Below, in pieces: positions 11,460 to 22,979 of a stretch of DNA of 64,000 bases (position 1 is its first letter; each line of letters starts with the position of its first letter). A program made the position numbers and the translations under genes. The DNA comes from Enterococcus sp. 9E7_DIV0242 (GTDB lineage Bacteria; Bacillota; Bacilli; Lactobacillales; Enterococcaceae): assembly GCF_002140975.2 (NCBI RefSeq), contig NZ_CP147247.1, forward strand, positions 434,001-498,000, given 5' to 3'. A model generated the notes under the pieces. It saw only the letters and a program-made list of their open reading frames with translations, was not told the DNA's origin and ran no database searches.

Positions 11460-12860
11460 TTATAAAATATAACGACTTAAATCTTCATTTTTCGCGATGT
11501 TGTCTAATTTCTCGTCAACATAAGCTTCGGTAATGGTTATTTCCCCCATCTGCATATCAGGTGCTTCAAAGAGAAGCTCTTCTAATAAACGTTCTAAAAT
11601 AGTATGAAGTCTTCTGGCACCAATGTTATCTGTGTCTCTATTTACATCAAAAGCAATCGTTGCAATTCGTTCAATCGCTTCCTGCGTAAAGGTAACTTTT
11701 ACGTTTTCCGTACCGATCAACGCAATATACTGTTTGATCAGTGCGTTATTTGGCTCTGTCAGTATACGAACAAAGTCTTCTGCAGTAAGATCCTCCAGTT
11801 CCACACGAATCGGGAAACGGCCTTGCAATTCTGGTATTAAATCACTTGGTTTTGAAAGATGGAACGCACCGGAAGCAATAAACAGAATGTGGTCTGTCTG
11901 GATTACGCCATATTTCGTATTTACCTGTGAGCCTTCAACAATCGGTAAAATATCCCGCTGCACACCTTCTCGTGAAACCTCACCTGAATTTTGTTGATTT
12001 TTCGTTGTGATTTTATCAAATTCATCGATGAAGATAATCCCACTAGATTCTGCCAGCTTGATTGCTTCACTATGAATATCCGCGTCATTGACGATTTTAG
12101 CAGACTCTTCTCTCACTAACAGCTCTTGGGCTTCTTTAACTGAAACTGTGCGTTCTACTTTTTTCTTAGGAGAAAGCGCACCTAATGTTTCATTCAGATC
12201 GATCCCCATTTGTTCCATACCAGCATTCATTGTCGGCATCGTCTTCTTCGGTTCATCGATTTCGATGGTTACTTCTCGTTTATCAAGTAAGCCTCGTTCT
12301 AGTTGGTCCAACACCGTTTTTCGATTGACCTTGATCTCTTCTGTCACTTCTTCTTGAGGTTCATCAGCTTGTTGTTGTGCATTGAACATCTTCATCATCT
12401 GTTCAAATTGATTACCGGTCTGCTTCTGTTCCTTCTTGATGCCAGGAACCAACGCTTTGACCAACCGATTATTGGCACGCTTCAGTGCCTGTGCATATAC
12501 GTTGCTATATTGTTGTTTCTCTACGATTTTTATTGCATTTTCAACAAGGTCTCTGACCATAGATTCTACGTCACGGCCTACATAACCGACTTCTGTAAAT
12601 TTTGTTGCTTCAACTTTTATGAATGGTGCGTTGACGATGCTCGCGAGACGACGGGCAATTTCTGTTTTACCAACCCCAGTCGGTCCAATCATCAATAGAT
12701 TCTTGGGTGTCACATCTTGCTGCATTTGCTCATCCAACTGCATCCGACGGTAGCGGTTTCTTAAAGCCACAGCCACCGATTTTTTGGCGCTGTTTTGGCC
12801 AATAATATATTCATCTAACTCTTTGACGATTTCTCTTGGTGTTTTATTCAATTCTGTCAT
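11460..12860 (-). CDS. hslU: ATP-dependent protease ATPase subunit HslU
   Basis: AAA+ unfoldase that feeds substrates to HslV. The 466-aa protein carries Walker [16 protein letters not shown], Walker [11 protein letters not shown], a central I-domain (roughly residues 110-230) and the C-terminal tail ending SRYIL that docks into HslV. Adjacent to hslV with a 14-base gap and part of the same operon. Confidence 0.97.
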   Translation of the reverse strand: MTELNKTPREIVKELDEYIIGQNSAKKSVAVALRNRYRRMQLDEQMQQDVTPKNLLMIGPTGVGKTEIARRLASIVNAPFIKVEATKFTEVGYVGRDVESMVRDLVENAIKIVEKQQYSNVYAQALKRANNRLVKALVPGIKKEQKQTGNQFEQMMKMFNAQQQADEPQEEVTEEIKVNRKTVLDQLERGLLDKREVTIEIDEPKKTMPTMNAGMEQMGIDLNETLGALSPKKKVERTVSVKEAQELLVREESAKIVNDADIHSEAIKLAESSGIIFIDEFDKITTKNQQNSGEVSREGVQRDILPIVEGSQVNTKYGVIQTDHILFIASGAFHLSKPSDLIPELQGRFPIRVELEDLTAEDFVRILTEPNNALIKQYIALIGTENVKVTFTQEAIERIATIAFDVNRDTDNIGARRLHTILERLLEELLFEAPDMQMGEITITEAYVDEKLDNIAKNEDLSRYIL

Positions 12861-12874
12861 ATTCGATCCCTCAT

Positions 12875-13423
12875 TTATAATTCTTCTACGATAATATTAT
12901 GATTTGTAAACACACAAATGTCTGCTGCGATATTTAACGCATTTTTTGCAATCTCTTTCGCCGGCATGTCTTTGTCACCATACTGTTTCATTGCACGAGC
13001 AGCAGATAAGGCGAAATTCCCACCGGAACCAATTGCCAGAATGCCATCATCTGGTGTGATGACCTCTCCTGTTCCTGAAACAAGAAGCATTTCTTTGCTA
13101 TTCATAACAATCAGCATCGCTTCCAGCTTTTGCATGGATTGCTGTGTCCGCCATTCCTGTGCCAGCTCAACTGCTGCACGGGTCAGATTGCCGTTGTATT
13201 CATTCAATTTTCCTTCGAATTTTTCTTCTAATGTAAATGCATCTGCGACACTACCCGCAAAGCCAACGACAACTTCATCATTATAGATACGTCGCACCTT
13301 CTTTGCACTGCCTTTCATAACAACAGATTCTCCCATTGTTACCTGACCATCACCGGCCATAGCAAATGTCCCATCTTTTTCAACCGCACAAATCGTTGTT
13401 GAGTGAAATTGTGATTCTACCAT
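12875..13423 (-). CDS. hslV: ATP-dependent protease peptidase subunit HslV
   Basis: Threonine peptidase of the HslUV protease. The 182-aa product begins [18 protein letters not shown]; Thr9 is the likely catalytic N-terminal threonine after propeptide removal. [10 protein letters not shown] and [13 protein letters not shown] are typical of the family. I place the start at 13423, where AAGGAGG lies 8 bases upstream. The open frame reaches 13510, but that extension would overlap xerC. Confidence 0.96.
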   Translation of the reverse strand: MVESQFHSTTICAVEKDGTFAMAGDGQVTMGESVVMKGSAKKVRRIYNDEVVVGFAGSVADAFTLEEKFEGKLNEYNGNLTRAAVELAQEWRTQQSMQKLEAMLIVMNSKEMLLVSGTGEVITPDDGILAIGSGGNFALSAARAMKQYGDKDMPAKEIAKNALNIAADICVFTNHNIIVEEL

Positions 13424-13448
13424 ATATACTTCCTCCTTGACACCCTCA

Positions 13449-14348
13449 CTACGCGCGAGGATGAAATGTTCGATAATTCTTTTGTAAGCTTTCTCTTGTG
13501 ACATGGGCATAAATTTGAGTGGTTGATAAATTTACATGCCCTAATAGTTCCTGAACCGTTCGCATATCTGCCCCATTATTTAGTAAATGTGTTGCGAATG
13601 TATGGCGCAGCATATGAGGATGGATATCCATGTTCAAGCTGCTTTTCTTTATGAGCTGATTCAATACATATTCGATCCCTCTCGGGGTGATTGGATCTCC
13701 TCGGTGATTGATAAAAATGTAATTATGTTCTTTTCCGTATTTTTCCATCACAGGCTTGCGACCGTTTTCCAGATAGTTGGTCAATGTGTCTGCGGCAAAG
13801 GAACCAAACGGAACATAGCGATCTTTGTTCCCTTTTCCAGTCACAAACAATGTGCTCATAGAAAAATCAACTCGCTCAATCGTTAACGTTGCACATTCGC
13901 TTAATCGAATACCCGTACCATACAGGATTTCCAATAATGCTTGATTTCTCAATTCCAAAGGCTTCTCTCCTTGTGCACTGTCAAAAAGAGCGGTCATTTC
14001 TTTTTCATAGAAGAACCGAGGTAGACGCTGTTGCTTTCTTTTCAGATGGACATAGGAAAATGGATTCTCTTCGATCTGCTCATTTTTCAAAAGAAACTGA
14101 TAAAAAGAACGTAGGCTGGCAACATTCCGGCCTACAGAGTTTCGACTGTACTTCTTATCATAGAGCTCACTTAGATAGGTTCGCACATCCAGATGATCAA
14201 TGGATAAGTAGTCTTCACTGCCTGATTTTTGCAAAAATGTCATGAATTGATTCAAATCATTTTCATAGGCAATCTTTGTTTTTTCGGAGTAGCCTCGTTC
14301 AACAATTAGATAATTGAAAAACAAATCCGGCCAATTCTTTTCTGTCAT
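13449..14348 (-). CDS. xerC: Tyrosine recombinase XerC
   Basis: Site-specific recombinase that resolves chromosome dimers. The 299-aa protein has an N-terminal SAM-like DNA-binding domain and a catalytic domain with Arg in GTGIRLSE, Lys in [27 protein letters not shown] and the nucleophilic Tyr in TQIYAH. First gene of the xerC-hslV-hslU-codY group, matching codV-codW-codX-codY of Bacillus, so it is chromosomal XerC rather than a phage integrase. ATG preceded by GGAGGGGG. Confidence 0.95.
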   Translation of the reverse strand: MTEKNWPDLFFNYLIVERGYSEKTKIAYENDLNQFMTFLQKSGSEDYLSIDHLDVRTYLSELYDKKYSRNSVGRNVASLRSFYQFLLKNEQIEENPFSYVHLKRKQQRLPRFFYEKEMTALFDSAQGEKPLELRNQALLEILYGTGIRLSECATLTIERVDFSMSTLFVTGKGNKDRYVPFGSFAADTLTNYLENGRKPVMEKYGKEHNYIFINHRGDPITPRGIEYVLNQLIKKSSLNMDIHPHMLRHTFATHLLNNGADMRTVQELLGHVNLSTTQIYAHVTRESLQKNYRTFHPRA

Positions 14349-14497
14349 GAAACCCCCTCCAGTAATTACATTGTTACTGTAGCATAACGAATTTCAAAAG
14401 ACAAATGAATTGTCAGAATTTAATCAATATTTCTAAATTTGTTCACAATTCAACCATTTTTCTTAAGGTCCGCCATATCTCTTTACAAATTAAAGAA

Positions 14498-14548
14498 CAA
14501 AAAAACAAGAAAAAAACGGAACGATTGCCCTGTCTTCTTCTTGTTTTA
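14498..14548 (-). terminator. Terminator after trmFO
   Basis: On the minus strand AACAAGAA (14538-14545) can pair with TTCTTGTT (14504-14511), followed by a T-rich run. It divides topA-trmFO from the xerC-codY unit. Confidence 0.65.
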
Positions 14549-14566
14549 ACGTCACTTGCATCAGAG

Positions 14567-15880
14567 TTACTTGCCTTTTATTTCAGCGATAACTTCTTTC
14601 TGAGCAGCTAAGGCACGTTGCGCAATTGCTTCATAACGTTCCTTTTTATCTCTGATTCGTGTTGGCATCTCAGGAAACAGACCAAAGTTGGCATTCATTG
14701 GTTGGAAATGTTTTCCTTCTGCATGCGTAATGTAGTATGCCATGCTCCCCATTGCCGTTTCTCTCGGCAGAACAATCGGTTCTTCCTCTTTAGCTAAACG
14801 AGCAGCATTGATTCCAGCTAACAAACCACTTGCTGCACTTTCCACATAGCCTTCAACACCTGTCATTTGCCCAGCGAAAAATAGATCTTGGCGTTGCTTC
14901 GATTGATAAGTAGGAAGCAATAACTCCGGTGAGTTCATAAAGCTATTACGATGCATAACACCATAACGGACGAACTCTGCATTTTCAAGCCCCGGAATCA
15001 TCTGGAATACTCGTTTCTGTTCGCCCCACTTCAAATGCGTCTGGAAGCCGACAATGTTGTATAGAGATGCCGCTGCATTATCCTGTCTCAACTGAATCAC
15101 AGCGTAGGGACGTTTCCCAGTCTTAGGGTCTTCCAAACCAACAGGCTTCATTGGTCCAAACAACATCGTCTTAATGCCGCGTTTTGCCATAACTTCAATA
15201 GGCATACACCCTTCAAAGAATTTCTCTTTTTCAAAAGTCTTCAATGGGACAACTTCCGCATTAACTAATGCATCATGAAACTTATTAAATTCTTCTTCGG
15301 ACATCGGACAGTTCAGATACGCTGCTTCGCCCTTGTCATAGCGAGATTTCAAATATACTTTATCCATATCGATTGTCGATTTATCAATAATCGGTGCTGC
15401 CGCATCGTAAAAATAGAATCCTTCGGAGCCGTTGAATTCTTTGATTTTTTCAGACAGGCTTTCAGAAGTCAACGGACCTGTCGCAAGAATCGTGATTCCT
15501 TCTGGTATATCTGTAATTTCTTCATTTTTTATAGTAATTAATGGATGATTTTTAATTTTCTCTGTAATCATTTTCGAGAAATTGTCGCGATCGACGGCAA
15601 GTGCGCCACCAGCAGGAACAGCTGTCTCATCAGCAGAACCAATAATGATAGAATCTAGCTGACGCATTTCTTCCTTTAGCACTCCTACTGCATTAGTCAG
15701 GCCATTTCCTCTAAGTGAATTGGAGCAGACCAACTCAGCAAATTCCTCTGTTTGGTGCGCTGGTGTCTTTTTGACCGGACGCATTTCATAAAGCGTTACG
15801 GGAACCCCGGCTTGTGCAACCTGCCAAGCTGCCTCACTTCCGGCAAGACCGGCACCAATTACTGTTACTGTTTTTACCAT
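14567..15880 (-). CDS. trmFO: Methylenetetrahydrofolate-tRNA (uracil-5-)-methyltransferase TrmFO
   Basis: FAD- and folate-dependent enzyme forming m5U54 in the T-loop of tRNA. The 437-aa protein starts with the dinucleotide-binding motif [18 protein letters not shown] and contains LVCSNSLRG and [18 protein letters not shown], diagnostic for TrmFO (old name Gid). Start set at the ATG with GAGG six bases upstream; the frame is open 14 codons further. Lies between topA and xerC as in other lactobacilli and enterococci. Confidence 0.96.
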   Translation of the reverse strand: MVKTVTVIGAGLAGSEAAWQVAQAGVPVTLYEMRPVKKTPAHQTEEFAELVCSNSLRGNGLTNAVGVLKEEMRQLDSIIIGSADETAVPAGGALAVDRDNFSKMITEKIKNHPLITIKNEEITDIPEGITILATGPLTSESLSEKIKEFNGSEGFYFYDAAAPIIDKSTIDMDKVYLKSRYDKGEAAYLNCPMSEEEFNKFHDALVNAEVVPLKTFEKEKFFEGCMPIEVMAKRGIKTMLFGPMKPVGLEDPKTGKRPYAVIQLRQDNAAASLYNIVGFQTHLKWGEQKRVFQMIPGLENAEFVRYGVMHRNSFMNSPELLLPTYQSKQRQDLFFAGQMTGVEGYVESAASGLLAGINAARLAKEEEPIVLPRETAMGSMAYYITHAEGKHFQPMNANFGLFPEMPTRIRDKKERYEAIAQRALAAQKEVIAEIKGK

Positions 15881-15900
15881 GTTCATCCTCATTTCATCCA

Positions 15901-15934
15901 AAAATTTGAAGAGCCTGAACAATCAGACTCTTCG
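15901..15934 (-). terminator. Hairpin between topA and trmFO
   Basis: Read on the minus strand, GAAGAGTCTGA and TCAGGCTCTTC (15923-15933 and 15908-15918) form an 11-bp stem with a 4-base loop, followed by AAATTTTT. Probably a partial terminator within the topA-trmFO interval. Confidence 0.6.
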
Positions 15935-16059
15935 TATATTTACAACTGTATAGCTGGTAGAATATTTCTTCTACCATCCGTGCAATGCTTAATGCTGGTT
16001 AAAATCTGCGAGTGCATCAAGCTCGTCTGTTCTATTCTAACTATTCTTTTTGAAGTGCT

Positions 16060-18138
16060 TTATTTTTGAACGTTTTCTTCGTAATCACCGTTGATACAAA
16101 CGACTTGTTTCCCACCTTTAACCTTCTTCTCAACAAGATACTCCTTACATTTCGGACAGTTTCTTCCAATTGGTTTGTCCCAAGAAGTAAATTCGCAGTC
16201 AGGGTAACGGCTGCAGCCATAGAAAATGCGGTTTTTCTTAGATTTACGTTCGATAACCTGACCTTCATGACAAACCGGACATGTGACACCAATTTCTTTA
16301 ACAATTGGTTTCGTGTTGCGGCAGTCCGGGAAGTTGCTGCAGGCATAGAATTTTCCATATTTACCAAGCTTTATGACCATTGGATGGCCACAAAGATCAC
16401 AGTCGAATCCTGCAGGTTCATCCTTGATCTGAATTTTTTCAATTTTCTCTTCAGCAACAACCAATTCTTTTTCAAACGGTTTATAGAACTGATCGATGAC
16501 TTCGATCCATTTTTCTTTTCCTTCTTCCACATGGTCAAGGTCATCTTCCATTGATGCTGTGAAGTGAACATCGACGATTTTCGGGAAGAATTCTACAATT
16601 AGACCATTAACGATTTCGCCAAGCTCTGTGGGTTCAAACCGTTTATTTGTCAATTTTACATAATAACGACGTTGAATGGTTTCCAATGTAGGGGCATAAG
16701 TAGATGGTCGACCCACACCGTTTTCTTCTAACGTACGAATCAAAGTCGCTTCACTAAAACGAGCCGGTGGTTGTGTGAAGTGTTGTTTTGGTTCGATATC
16801 AACAGCCAAAACAGTATCGCCTTCTGCCATATCAGGTAGAATATTTTCTTTATCTTCTTTCCCGTCATCTCGTCCTTCAACATAGACCTGCATGAAGCCT
16901 TTGAATTTCACTTTCGATCCATTTGCAATGAAGATTACCCCATTTTGCTTCAAGGTGACTTTCATTGTATCTAAAACTGCGGGTGTCATCAAACTAGCTA
17001 CCATTCTTGACCAAATCAGTGTATAGAGCTTCAACTGATCCTTATCTAGGTATTGTTTGACTTCATCCGGAGTACGTAAAACACTAGATGGACGAATTGC
17101 CTCATGGGCATCTTGTGCACCTTGCGCATTTTTTGTCTTTCGTCCGCCGTGTGCAGAGTATTCTTTCCCATATGTCTCTTCAATAAACTGAGCAGCTTCA
17201 GCTTTTGCAGAATCAGCTAGTCTGGTCGAGTCCGTACGCATGTAAGTGATCAAGCCCACAGTTCCTTGCTTCCCTAGGGCAATTCCTTCGTAAAGCTGTT
17301 GTGCGACCATCATTGTTTTTCTGGTCCGAAAATTTAGTTTTCTCGCCGCTTCCTGTTGCAAACTACTCGTTGTAAATGGCAACGCCGGATTCCGCTTGCG
17401 TTCCTTCTTTTCAACTTTAGCTACTTCGTATTCTTTTCCATCAATGCGGTCTGTTACTTCTTTCACTGCAGCTGGATTTGGCAGCTTCTTCTTTTTCCCA
17501 TCCAAGCCCCAAAAATTAGCCTTGAATTTCTTTTTGCCTTTTTGGAAGTTTCCATCAATGCTCCAATATTCTTCCGGAACAAATTTTCTAATTTCCTGTT
17601 CACGATCAATAATGATTTTTAGAGCAACTGACTGTACGCGACCGGCACTGAGGCCTTTTTTGACCTTTCTCCATAGAATCGGACTGATTGAATAGCCTAC
17701 AATTCTATCCAGTACACGACGAGCCTGTTGCGCATCAACTAAATCAATATTGATAGCACGAGGTTCTTTGAAGGCTGCTTTTACAGCATCTTTAGTGATT
17801 TCATTGAAAACTACTCGGTTTTTATCCTTCAAATCTAATCCTAATAAGTGGGACAAATGCCAAGCAATAGCTTCCCCTTCTCTATCCGGATCGGCTGCGA
17901 GATAAACTTTGTCAGCTTTTTTCGCAGCTGCTTTCAAGCCTTTAATGATGTCGCCTTTTCCACGAATCGAAATATAGTGCGGCTCATAATTATTTTCAAA
18001 ATCAATCCCCATTTTACTTTTTGGTAAATCGCGGATATGACCAACACTCGCAACTACTTTATAGTTTCTACCTAAATATTTTTCAATTGTTTTAGCTTTT
18101 GCAGGTGATTCCACAATAACTAGATATTTATACGCCAT
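16060..18138 (-). CDS. topA: DNA topoisomerase I
   Basis: Type IA topoisomerase relaxing negative supercoils. The 692-aa protein has an N-terminal TOPRIM domain ([28 protein letters not shown]), the catalytic Tyr in [12 protein letters not shown] and three C-terminal zinc-ribbon modules (CDLCG..C..C, CPVCH..C..C and a degenerate CPKC). The ATG has AAAGGAG about 11 bases upstream. A good promoter lies 175 bases before the start, so topA has its own long leader. Confidence 0.97.
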   Translation of the reverse strand: MAYKYLVIVESPAKAKTIEKYLGRNYKVVASVGHIRDLPKSKMGIDFENNYEPHYISIRGKGDIIKGLKAAAKKADKVYLAADPDREGEAIAWHLSHLLGLDLKDKNRVVFNEITKDAVKAAFKEPRAINIDLVDAQQARRVLDRIVGYSISPILWRKVKKGLSAGRVQSVALKIIIDREQEIRKFVPEEYWSIDGNFQKGKKKFKANFWGLDGKKKKLPNPAAVKEVTDRIDGKEYEVAKVEKKERKRNPALPFTTSSLQQEAARKLNFRTRKTMMVAQQLYEGIALGKQGTVGLITYMRTDSTRLADSAKAEAAQFIEETYGKEYSAHGGRKTKNAQGAQDAHEAIRPSSVLRTPDEVKQYLDKDQLKLYTLIWSRMVASLMTPAVLDTMKVTLKQNGVIFIANGSKVKFKGFMQVYVEGRDDGKEDKENILPDMAEGDTVLAVDIEPKQHFTQPPARFSEATLIRTLEENGVGRPSTYAPTLETIQRRYYVKLTNKRFEPTELGEIVNGLIVEFFPKIVDVHFTASMEDDLDHVEEGKEKWIEVIDQFYKPFEKELVVAEEKIEKIQIKDEPAGFDCDLCGHPMVIKLGKYGKFYACSNFPDCRNTKPIVKEIGVTCPVCHEGQVIERKSKKNRIFYGCSRYPDCEFTSWDKPIGRNCPKCKEYLVEKKVKGGKQVVCINGDYEENVQK

Positions 18139-18312
18139 TCAATGTGCGTCTCCTTTCAAATTTCCTGTTTCTACTATATATAAGTCTATTAAAGGAAGCT
18201 ACTCACAAAGAGTATCCTTAAGAAGGAAGAATTACAAGAGAAATCAGGATACCTTTTGCTTCTTTAGCAAAATTTATATAGGTATACAGTATAAACTCAC
18301 AAATCGTAGTTC

Positions 18313-18341
18313 ATCATATCTATTCATTTTGTGTTTGTCAA
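18313..18341 (-). promoter_or_regulatory. topA promoter
   Basis: On the minus strand TTGACA (18336-18341), a 17-base spacer and TATGAT (18313-18318) form a near-consensus sigma-A promoter just past the dprA stop. The leader to the topA start is about 165 nt and contains a GTATCCT/AGGATAC pair (18246-18252 and 18212-18218) that could fold a hairpin. Confidence 0.7.
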
Positions 18342-18357
18342 GGATTGATATAGCGAA

Positions 18358-19233
18358 CTAATAAAAAAAGTTGATTTGATTTAGGATATCTTGCGGAGAA
18401 AATGCACAGGTCGCCCCTTCGGAAATCAAAGAATGACTACCTTCAGAATGCGGAAGAAAAATGTTTCCCGGAACAGCAAAAACCTCTCGTCCATACTCCA
18501 TTGCCGCTTGAGCCGTAATCAACGAACCACTTTTTTTGCTAGCTTCGATTAGACAGGTTCCACTGCTTAAGCCGGCAATAATCCGATTTCTCATTGGAAA
18601 ATGATGTCTTTTTGGCTTGGTTCCATTGGGATACTCACTAAGAAGCAGGTGTTCTTTTGCAATTTTATTATGTAAAAAAGCTGTTTCTGCCGGATAACAT
18701 TGATCAAGTCCTGTGCCGATGACACCAATTGTCTGCCCGCCATTTTTGATCGTTGCCTCGTGACAGCTGCTATCTATTCCTTTTGCTAAACCACTGACAA
18801 TGACAATCTCCTCAGCAACCAATGTAGGAATGAACTCACGTACTACTTGGAATCCATAGGGAGATGCATTTCTTGCACCAACGAAGGATAAGGACTTCTT
18901 TGTCAAAAGCTCCAGGTCGCCACGGTAAAAGAGAATGGCCGGACAGTTGTATATCTCCTTTAAATTCGCTGGAAATTGCCTATCAAGGATCGTTAAAAAT
19001 TGGTGTTGTTGCTGAAAACGAAGAAGCTGTTCTCCTGCTCCCGCCCACTGATCCCAAGAGTGAATAAAATTTTCTCTATATTTTGTGATCGCACCAAGCC
19101 TAATTAGTTCTTCTTTGGTAAAGTCTATGTATTCTTTTTCCAAAATAAATTTTAAAATCCTCAATATTCCTATGTTCCCAATCCCTTGACAATTGGTTAG
19201 GCGAAAGACTAAATCTTTGATTGCTTGCTCCAT
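18358..19233 (-). CDS. dprA: DNA-processing protein DprA (Smf)
   Basis: Loads RecA on incoming single-stranded DNA during transformation. The 291-aa protein has the Rossmann-like core typical of the family: SFVGARNASPYG, VSGLAKGIDSSCHEA, GVIGTGLDQCYPAE and FPMRNRIIAGLSSG, ending in AVPGNIF. A short N-terminal helix-hairpin-helix region precedes it. Start at the ATG with AAAGGAAGG six bases upstream. Confidence 0.95.
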   Translation of the reverse strand: MEQAIKDLVFRLTNCQGIGNIGILRILKFILEKEYIDFTKEELIRLGAITKYRENFIHSWDQWAGAGEQLLRFQQQHQFLTILDRQFPANLKEIYNCPAILFYRGDLELLTKKSLSFVGARNASPYGFQVVREFIPTLVAEEIVIVSGLAKGIDSSCHEATIKNGGQTIGVIGTGLDQCYPAETAFLHNKIAKEHLLLSEYPNGTKPKRHHFPMRNRIIAGLSSGTCLIEASKKSGSLITAQAAMEYGREVFAVPGNIFLPHSEGSHSLISEGATCAFSPQDILNQINFFY

Positions 19234-19294
19234 AAAAAACCTTCCTTTCAAATACTCTCTTGTAGTAGTATTTGCAAAAGAAGGTCGTTATCAT

Positions 19295-20068
19295 TTATTT
19301 TTGGTATAAGTTTTTTATAGGAGCAAATGTTTTCCTGTGAATTGGACAGATACCAATCTTTTGGAGTCCTTCTAAATGCTCTTTTGTTCCATAGCCGGCA
19401 TTTTTTTCAAAGCCGTATCCCGGAAACATCTTTGCATAGTCTTCCATCAATCGATCTCGGCAAACTTTTGCAATAATACTGGCAGCAGCAATCGATACAG
19501 AGCGTGCATCTCCCTTGATCAATTTTTTCTGAGGTAGCTTAAGCTCCAGTTCCATGGCATCGATCAGCAAATAATCCGGGACAAAATCCAGGTCTTCGAC
19601 AGCCATTATCATTGCCTTTTTACTTGCTTGATAGATATTTATTTTATCGATTTCTTCATGGCAGACAACACCTATCCCAATTGATATAGCTTGTGTCTGG
19701 ATCTGTTCATATAGCTCTTCTCTTCTTTTCAATGAAAGCTGTTTAGAATCGTTGACACCCAAAAGCTCACAGTTTTCCGGGAGGATGACCGCTGCTGCAA
19801 CAACCGGACCCGCTAACGGCCCACGTCCTACTTCGTCAATTCCGGCAATCAATCGATAGCCCTCAGCCTTTGCCTCGTTCTCAAAGATAGACAGTTCTTT
19901 TAATAAAGCTTTTTCTTTCTCACTCTTCAGCATTCGTCGTTCCCACTGGCTTAATGCCAGCTGCACACCGGAGCGCTCATCCTTTTGCCAGATTGCCAGT
20001 CGCTCATCTTCCCGTGAATGAACATCCTTTAGTGCTTCTTTGATTTCTTTGATTGACTCATGCTTCAT
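19295..20068 (-). CDS. rnhB: Ribonuclease HII
   Basis: Removes ribonucleotides from DNA-RNA hybrids. The 257-aa protein has a ~70-residue N-terminal extension and then the catalytic core with Asp-Glu in IAGIDEVGRGPLAGPVVAAA, Asp in YLLIDAMEL and GDARSVSIAAASIIAKV. The ATG at 20068 overlaps the rbgA end by 11 bases with GGAG nine bases upstream, so translation is probably coupled. A TTG two codons earlier is an alternative start. Confidence 0.95.
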   Translation of the reverse strand: MKHESIKEIKEALKDVHSREDERLAIWQKDERSGVQLALSQWERRMLKSEKEKALLKELSIFENEAKAEGYRLIAGIDEVGRGPLAGPVVAAAVILPENCELLGVNDSKQLSLKRREELYEQIQTQAISIGIGVVCHEEIDKINIYQASKKAMIMAVEDLDFVPDYLLIDAMELELKLPQKKLIKGDARSVSIAAASIIAKVCRDRLMEDYAKMFPGYGFEKNAGYGTKEHLEGLQKIGICPIHRKTFAPIKNLYQK

Positions 20069-20921
20069 CCTCAACTGCTCCTAACTCTTCCCGACGATCC
20101 AATGTATACGTGCCTAGCTTTCCACTCCGAATCTCTTGGACGATCATTTCACTTGCACGATCGTAATCATCCTTGAAACCTCTCTTTTTACTAATCAATA
20201 TCAACAGTTCTGCTGATGGCAGAAAAATATCTTCTTCCGAAAGCTGATAACGTGTCATCAAACGTTCCGGATAAAAACGTGCAAAGAACTCCAAGCCATA
20301 AATCGCCAAGTCATCAAAATGCAGTAGCTGGTCCTTTATCGCACCAGTCAATGCCAGTTTTTTTCCGATTTCAGGATCTTCAAACTTCGGCCACAGAATA
20401 CCAGGTGTATCTAAAAGCTCAAGATCTTTTCCAGATTTCAACCACTGCTGTCCCTTGGTCACACCCGGTTTGTTTCCAGTTTGCGCTATCTTCTTTCCTA
20501 CCAGACGATTCATCAATGTTGATTTCCCAACATTTGGAATTCCGATACACATTGCTCGAATTGCTCTCGGTTTAATCCCCCGTCGCTTATCTCGCTCGAT
20601 TTTCTCTTTTAAGGCTTTCTTTGCTTCATTGATGATCTTGTTTGTTCCCTGACTTTGTTGAGAATTAATGATCAGTGTATGAAATCCTTTTTTCTGAAAA
20701 TACTCTTGCCACTTTTTACTTTGATCAGGATCTGCAAGATCACCTTTGTTCAATAACACTAGCCGAGGCTTCTGTTGAACAATCTGATCCATCATAGGAT
20801 TTCTTGAGGATAGAGGCAGTCTGGCATCAATCAATTCAAAAACAATATCTACAAATTTTATTTTTTCTGATACTTCTCTTCGGGCTTTGGCCATGTGGCC
20901 GGGGAACCATTGTATTGTCAT
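20058..20921 (-). CDS. rbgA: Ribosome biogenesis GTPase RbgA (YlqF)
   Basis: Circularly permuted GTPase required late in 50S subunit assembly. The 287-aa protein starts MTIQWFPGHMAKARREV, as in Bacillus YlqF. It shows the permuted order G4 (NKGD) before G1 (GIPNVGKSTLMN) and G3 (DTPGIL). The open frame continues three codons to a GTG, but the ATG start fits family alignment. Sits between lepB and rnhB. Confidence 0.96.
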   Translation of the reverse strand: MTIQWFPGHMAKARREVSEKIKFVDIVFELIDARLPLSSRNPMMDQIVQQKPRLVLLNKGDLADPDQSKKWQEYFQKKGFHTLIINSQQSQGTNKIINEAKKALKEKIERDKRRGIKPRAIRAMCIGIPNVGKSTLMNRLVGKKIAQTGNKPGVTKGQQWLKSGKDLELLDTPGILWPKFEDPEIGKKLALTGAIKDQLLHFDDLAIYGLEFFARFYPERLMTRYQLSEEDIFLPSAELLILISKKRGFKDDYDRASEMIVQEIRSGKLGTYTLDRREELGAVEDEA

Positions 20922-20934
20922 GTCATTCACCTAT

Positions 20935-21486
20935 CTAATTAATAAATTTTATGTGCTTCAATGGATAATAAACGAATCTTGCTTTTCCGATAATGTATTT
21001 GCTCTCGACCGCACCAAATGAGCGGCTATCTTTAGACATTCTACGATTATCGCCTAAGACGAAGTAATGGTCTTCATCCAGCTTCTCTTGATTGATTAAA
21101 TCCGAAAGTTCGAAATTTGTTGTGTATGGCTTGTTATCATACTGCTTTAGCTTGTTATTTTTTAAAAATGGTTCGGCCATTTCTTCTCCATTGATGTAAA
21201 GCTGATCCTCTTCAAATCGAACAGAATCTCCTGGGAGTCCAATCACCCTTTTTACGTAAATTTCGCCATCTGGCAACTGAAAAACAATGACATCAAAACG
21301 GTTTATTGATGTGTATTTTTCCATTAGTACCATATCTCCCTGGCTAAGATTTTTCTCCATAGAACTTCCGTCTATGGGTACAGGAATCAAGATAAATCCT
21401 CTTATAATAAATAATAGAACAAGGGAGGGGATCAGTAGCTTTATAAAGGACATGAAGTATCCGATATATTTCCTCTTTTTTTTCAT
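20935..21486 (-). CDS. lepB: Signal peptidase I
   Basis: Membrane protease cleaving secretory signal peptides. The 183-aa protein has one N-terminal transmembrane helix (about residues 12-34), the catalytic Ser in PIDGSSMEKNL and the general-base Lys in YVKRVIGLPGD, then the family box VLGDNRRMSKDSRSFG. Start chosen at the ATG six codons inside the open frame because of its upstream GGG-rich site. Followed by rbgA. Confidence 0.93.
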   Translation of the reverse strand: MKKKRKYIGYFMSFIKLLIPSLVLLFIIRGFILIPVPIDGSSMEKNLSQGDMVLMEKYTSINRFDVIVFQLPDGEIYVKRVIGLPGDSVRFEEDQLYINGEEMAEPFLKNNKLKQYDNKPYTTNFELSDLINQEKLDEDHYFVLGDNRRMSKDSRSFGAVESKYIIGKARFVYYPLKHIKFIN

Positions 21487-21554
21487 TTCTTTCCCTACTT
21501 CCATTAATAGTATAACGAATTTTTTTGAAAAAATAATGTTTTTGGTTCATCAAC

Positions 21555-22979
21555 CTACTTGGATAATAATTCTATCGCCTTATCATGTGCCGGATCGATT
21601 TCTTGGATTTTTATTCTCAGCAATGTTTCAATTGTTCCGGCAGTTTGATCATCGACCTGTCCTGTTACCGGCAATCCTTGCGCACTTTGAACACCTTCAA
21701 CAGCTGCTTGTGTTTTATCATCAAAAACCGAAGTCTCATTGACATCGTATGCCAAGGCCTTCAACAGCTTATTTAGATTAGTGATCACTTCCGAATCTTC
21801 CCCATTCTGGAGCACATGGCTTCTCGATATTGGTGAAAGATAAGCATACTCTGGGTAGTCCGCTTCAATGGTTGGCTTCAACCCTTTTTCATTGATCCAA
21901 TTCCCATTTGGCGTTAACCATTTCAGTATGGATAATTTCATGCTTGTCTTCTCACTAATACTTTTGACAGTTTGAACTGTTCCTTTGCCATAGGTTTGAG
22001 TGCCGACAATTTCTACATCTGCCGATTCTTTTAGTGCAGCCGCAAATATCTCTGATGCACTGGCACTTCCTCCGTCAACAAGAACAATTACAGGCTCCTC
22101 AACTTTAAACCCACCATCTAATTTAGAGGAAGCTTTGTGTGCAATCATATTTTTATTTTTATCTTCAAATTGAACAATTACGTCATCATTTTTTAAAAAC
22201 ATACTCGCCATTTTTTCTACTTGATCCAATAAGCCTCCCGGATTCTGTCTGAGATCGATCACGAATGACTTCGCACCTTCTTTTCGTAAGTCCTTGACTG
22301 CAGTTTTCAACTCACTAAAGGTTTTTCCTCCAAAAGAAGTAATCCTAATTGTACCAATTTTAGGATTCTCATCAAGAGTAGTGGTGATTGTTGTTAACGG
22401 GATTGTATCTCGGGTAAGAACAACATCAAAGGTTGTCCCCTCTCGCTCGATTGTTAACTGCACTTTGGTACCCTTTTCGCCTCGTATCTGCTTGACTGCT
22501 TCTGTTAACGTCTCTTCTCCAACAGGCCGTCCATCGATTTTTAGAATCGTATCGTCGACCTTCAGCCCACCTTTTTCAGCAGGTGAGCCTTCTACAGGGG
22601 CTTCCATAACTTTTAGCATCTCGTCTTTTTTCCCTAAGCTAGCACCAATTCCCTCGAAGCTTCCGGAAACCTCATCATTCAAATCAGAAGATTCTTCTTC
22701 CTTCAAATAAGCAGAATGAGGATCTTCCAAAGAGTCCATCATTCCTTTAAGTGCACCTTCTACCAGTTCATTACGCTTTACTTCTCCAACATAGCTCGTG
22801 AGGATATCATTATATAATTCATGGACTTCCTTCAGTTCTGCTACCTCATGCGTTTGGCTAGATACATAAGAAGTAAATTTGTAATTAAAGTATGTATAAC
22901 TTCCTCCACCAACAATAACTGCTGTACAGACAAGCGAAATAATATATTGATAGTATGGAATTTTCTGTCGCTTCTTCAT
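21555..22979 (-). CDS. Carboxy-terminal processing protease (S41 family)
   Basis: Membrane-anchored CtpA-like serine protease of the cell envelope. The 474-aa protein has an N-terminal signal anchor, a PDZ domain (about residues 95-185), the S41 core with Ser in GGSASASEIFAAAL and Lys in TYGKGTVQ, and a C-terminal peptidoglycan-binding-like domain (about residues 395-465). Substrates are unknown. It precedes lepB by about 70 bases. Confidence 0.92.
   Translation of the reverse strand: MKKRQKIPYYQYIISLVCTAVIVGGGSYTYFNYKFTSYVSSQTHEVAELKEVHELYNDILTSYVGEVKRNELVEGALKGMMDSLEDPHSAYLKEEESSDLNDEVSGSFEGIGASLGKKDEMLKVMEAPVEGSPAEKGGLKVDDTILKIDGRPVGEETLTEAVKQIRGEKGTKVQLTIEREGTTFDVVLTRDTIPLTTITTTLDENPKIGTIRITSFGGKTFSELKTAVKDLRKEGAKSFVIDLRQNPGGLLDQVEKMASMFLKNDDVIVQFEDKNKNMIAHKASSKLDGGFKVEEPVIVLVDGGSASASEIFAAALKESADVEIVGTQTYGKGTVQTVKSISEKTSMKLSILKWLTPNGNWINEKGLKPTIEADYPEYAYLSPISRSHVLQNGEDSEVITNLNKLLKALAYDVNETSVFDDKTQAAVEGVQSAQGLPVTGQVDDQTAGTIETLLRIKIQEIDPAHDKAIELLSK

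Noticed and set aside
13424..13510. 29-codon N-terminal extension of HslV
   Set aside because: It would overlap the xerC end and bury the catalytic threonine; a strong ribosome site marks the shorter start.
16066..16554. 162-codon plus-strand open frame inside topA
   Set aside because: Antisense to the zinc-ribbon part of topA with no ribosome site; composition is that of a reverse complement of a coding frame.
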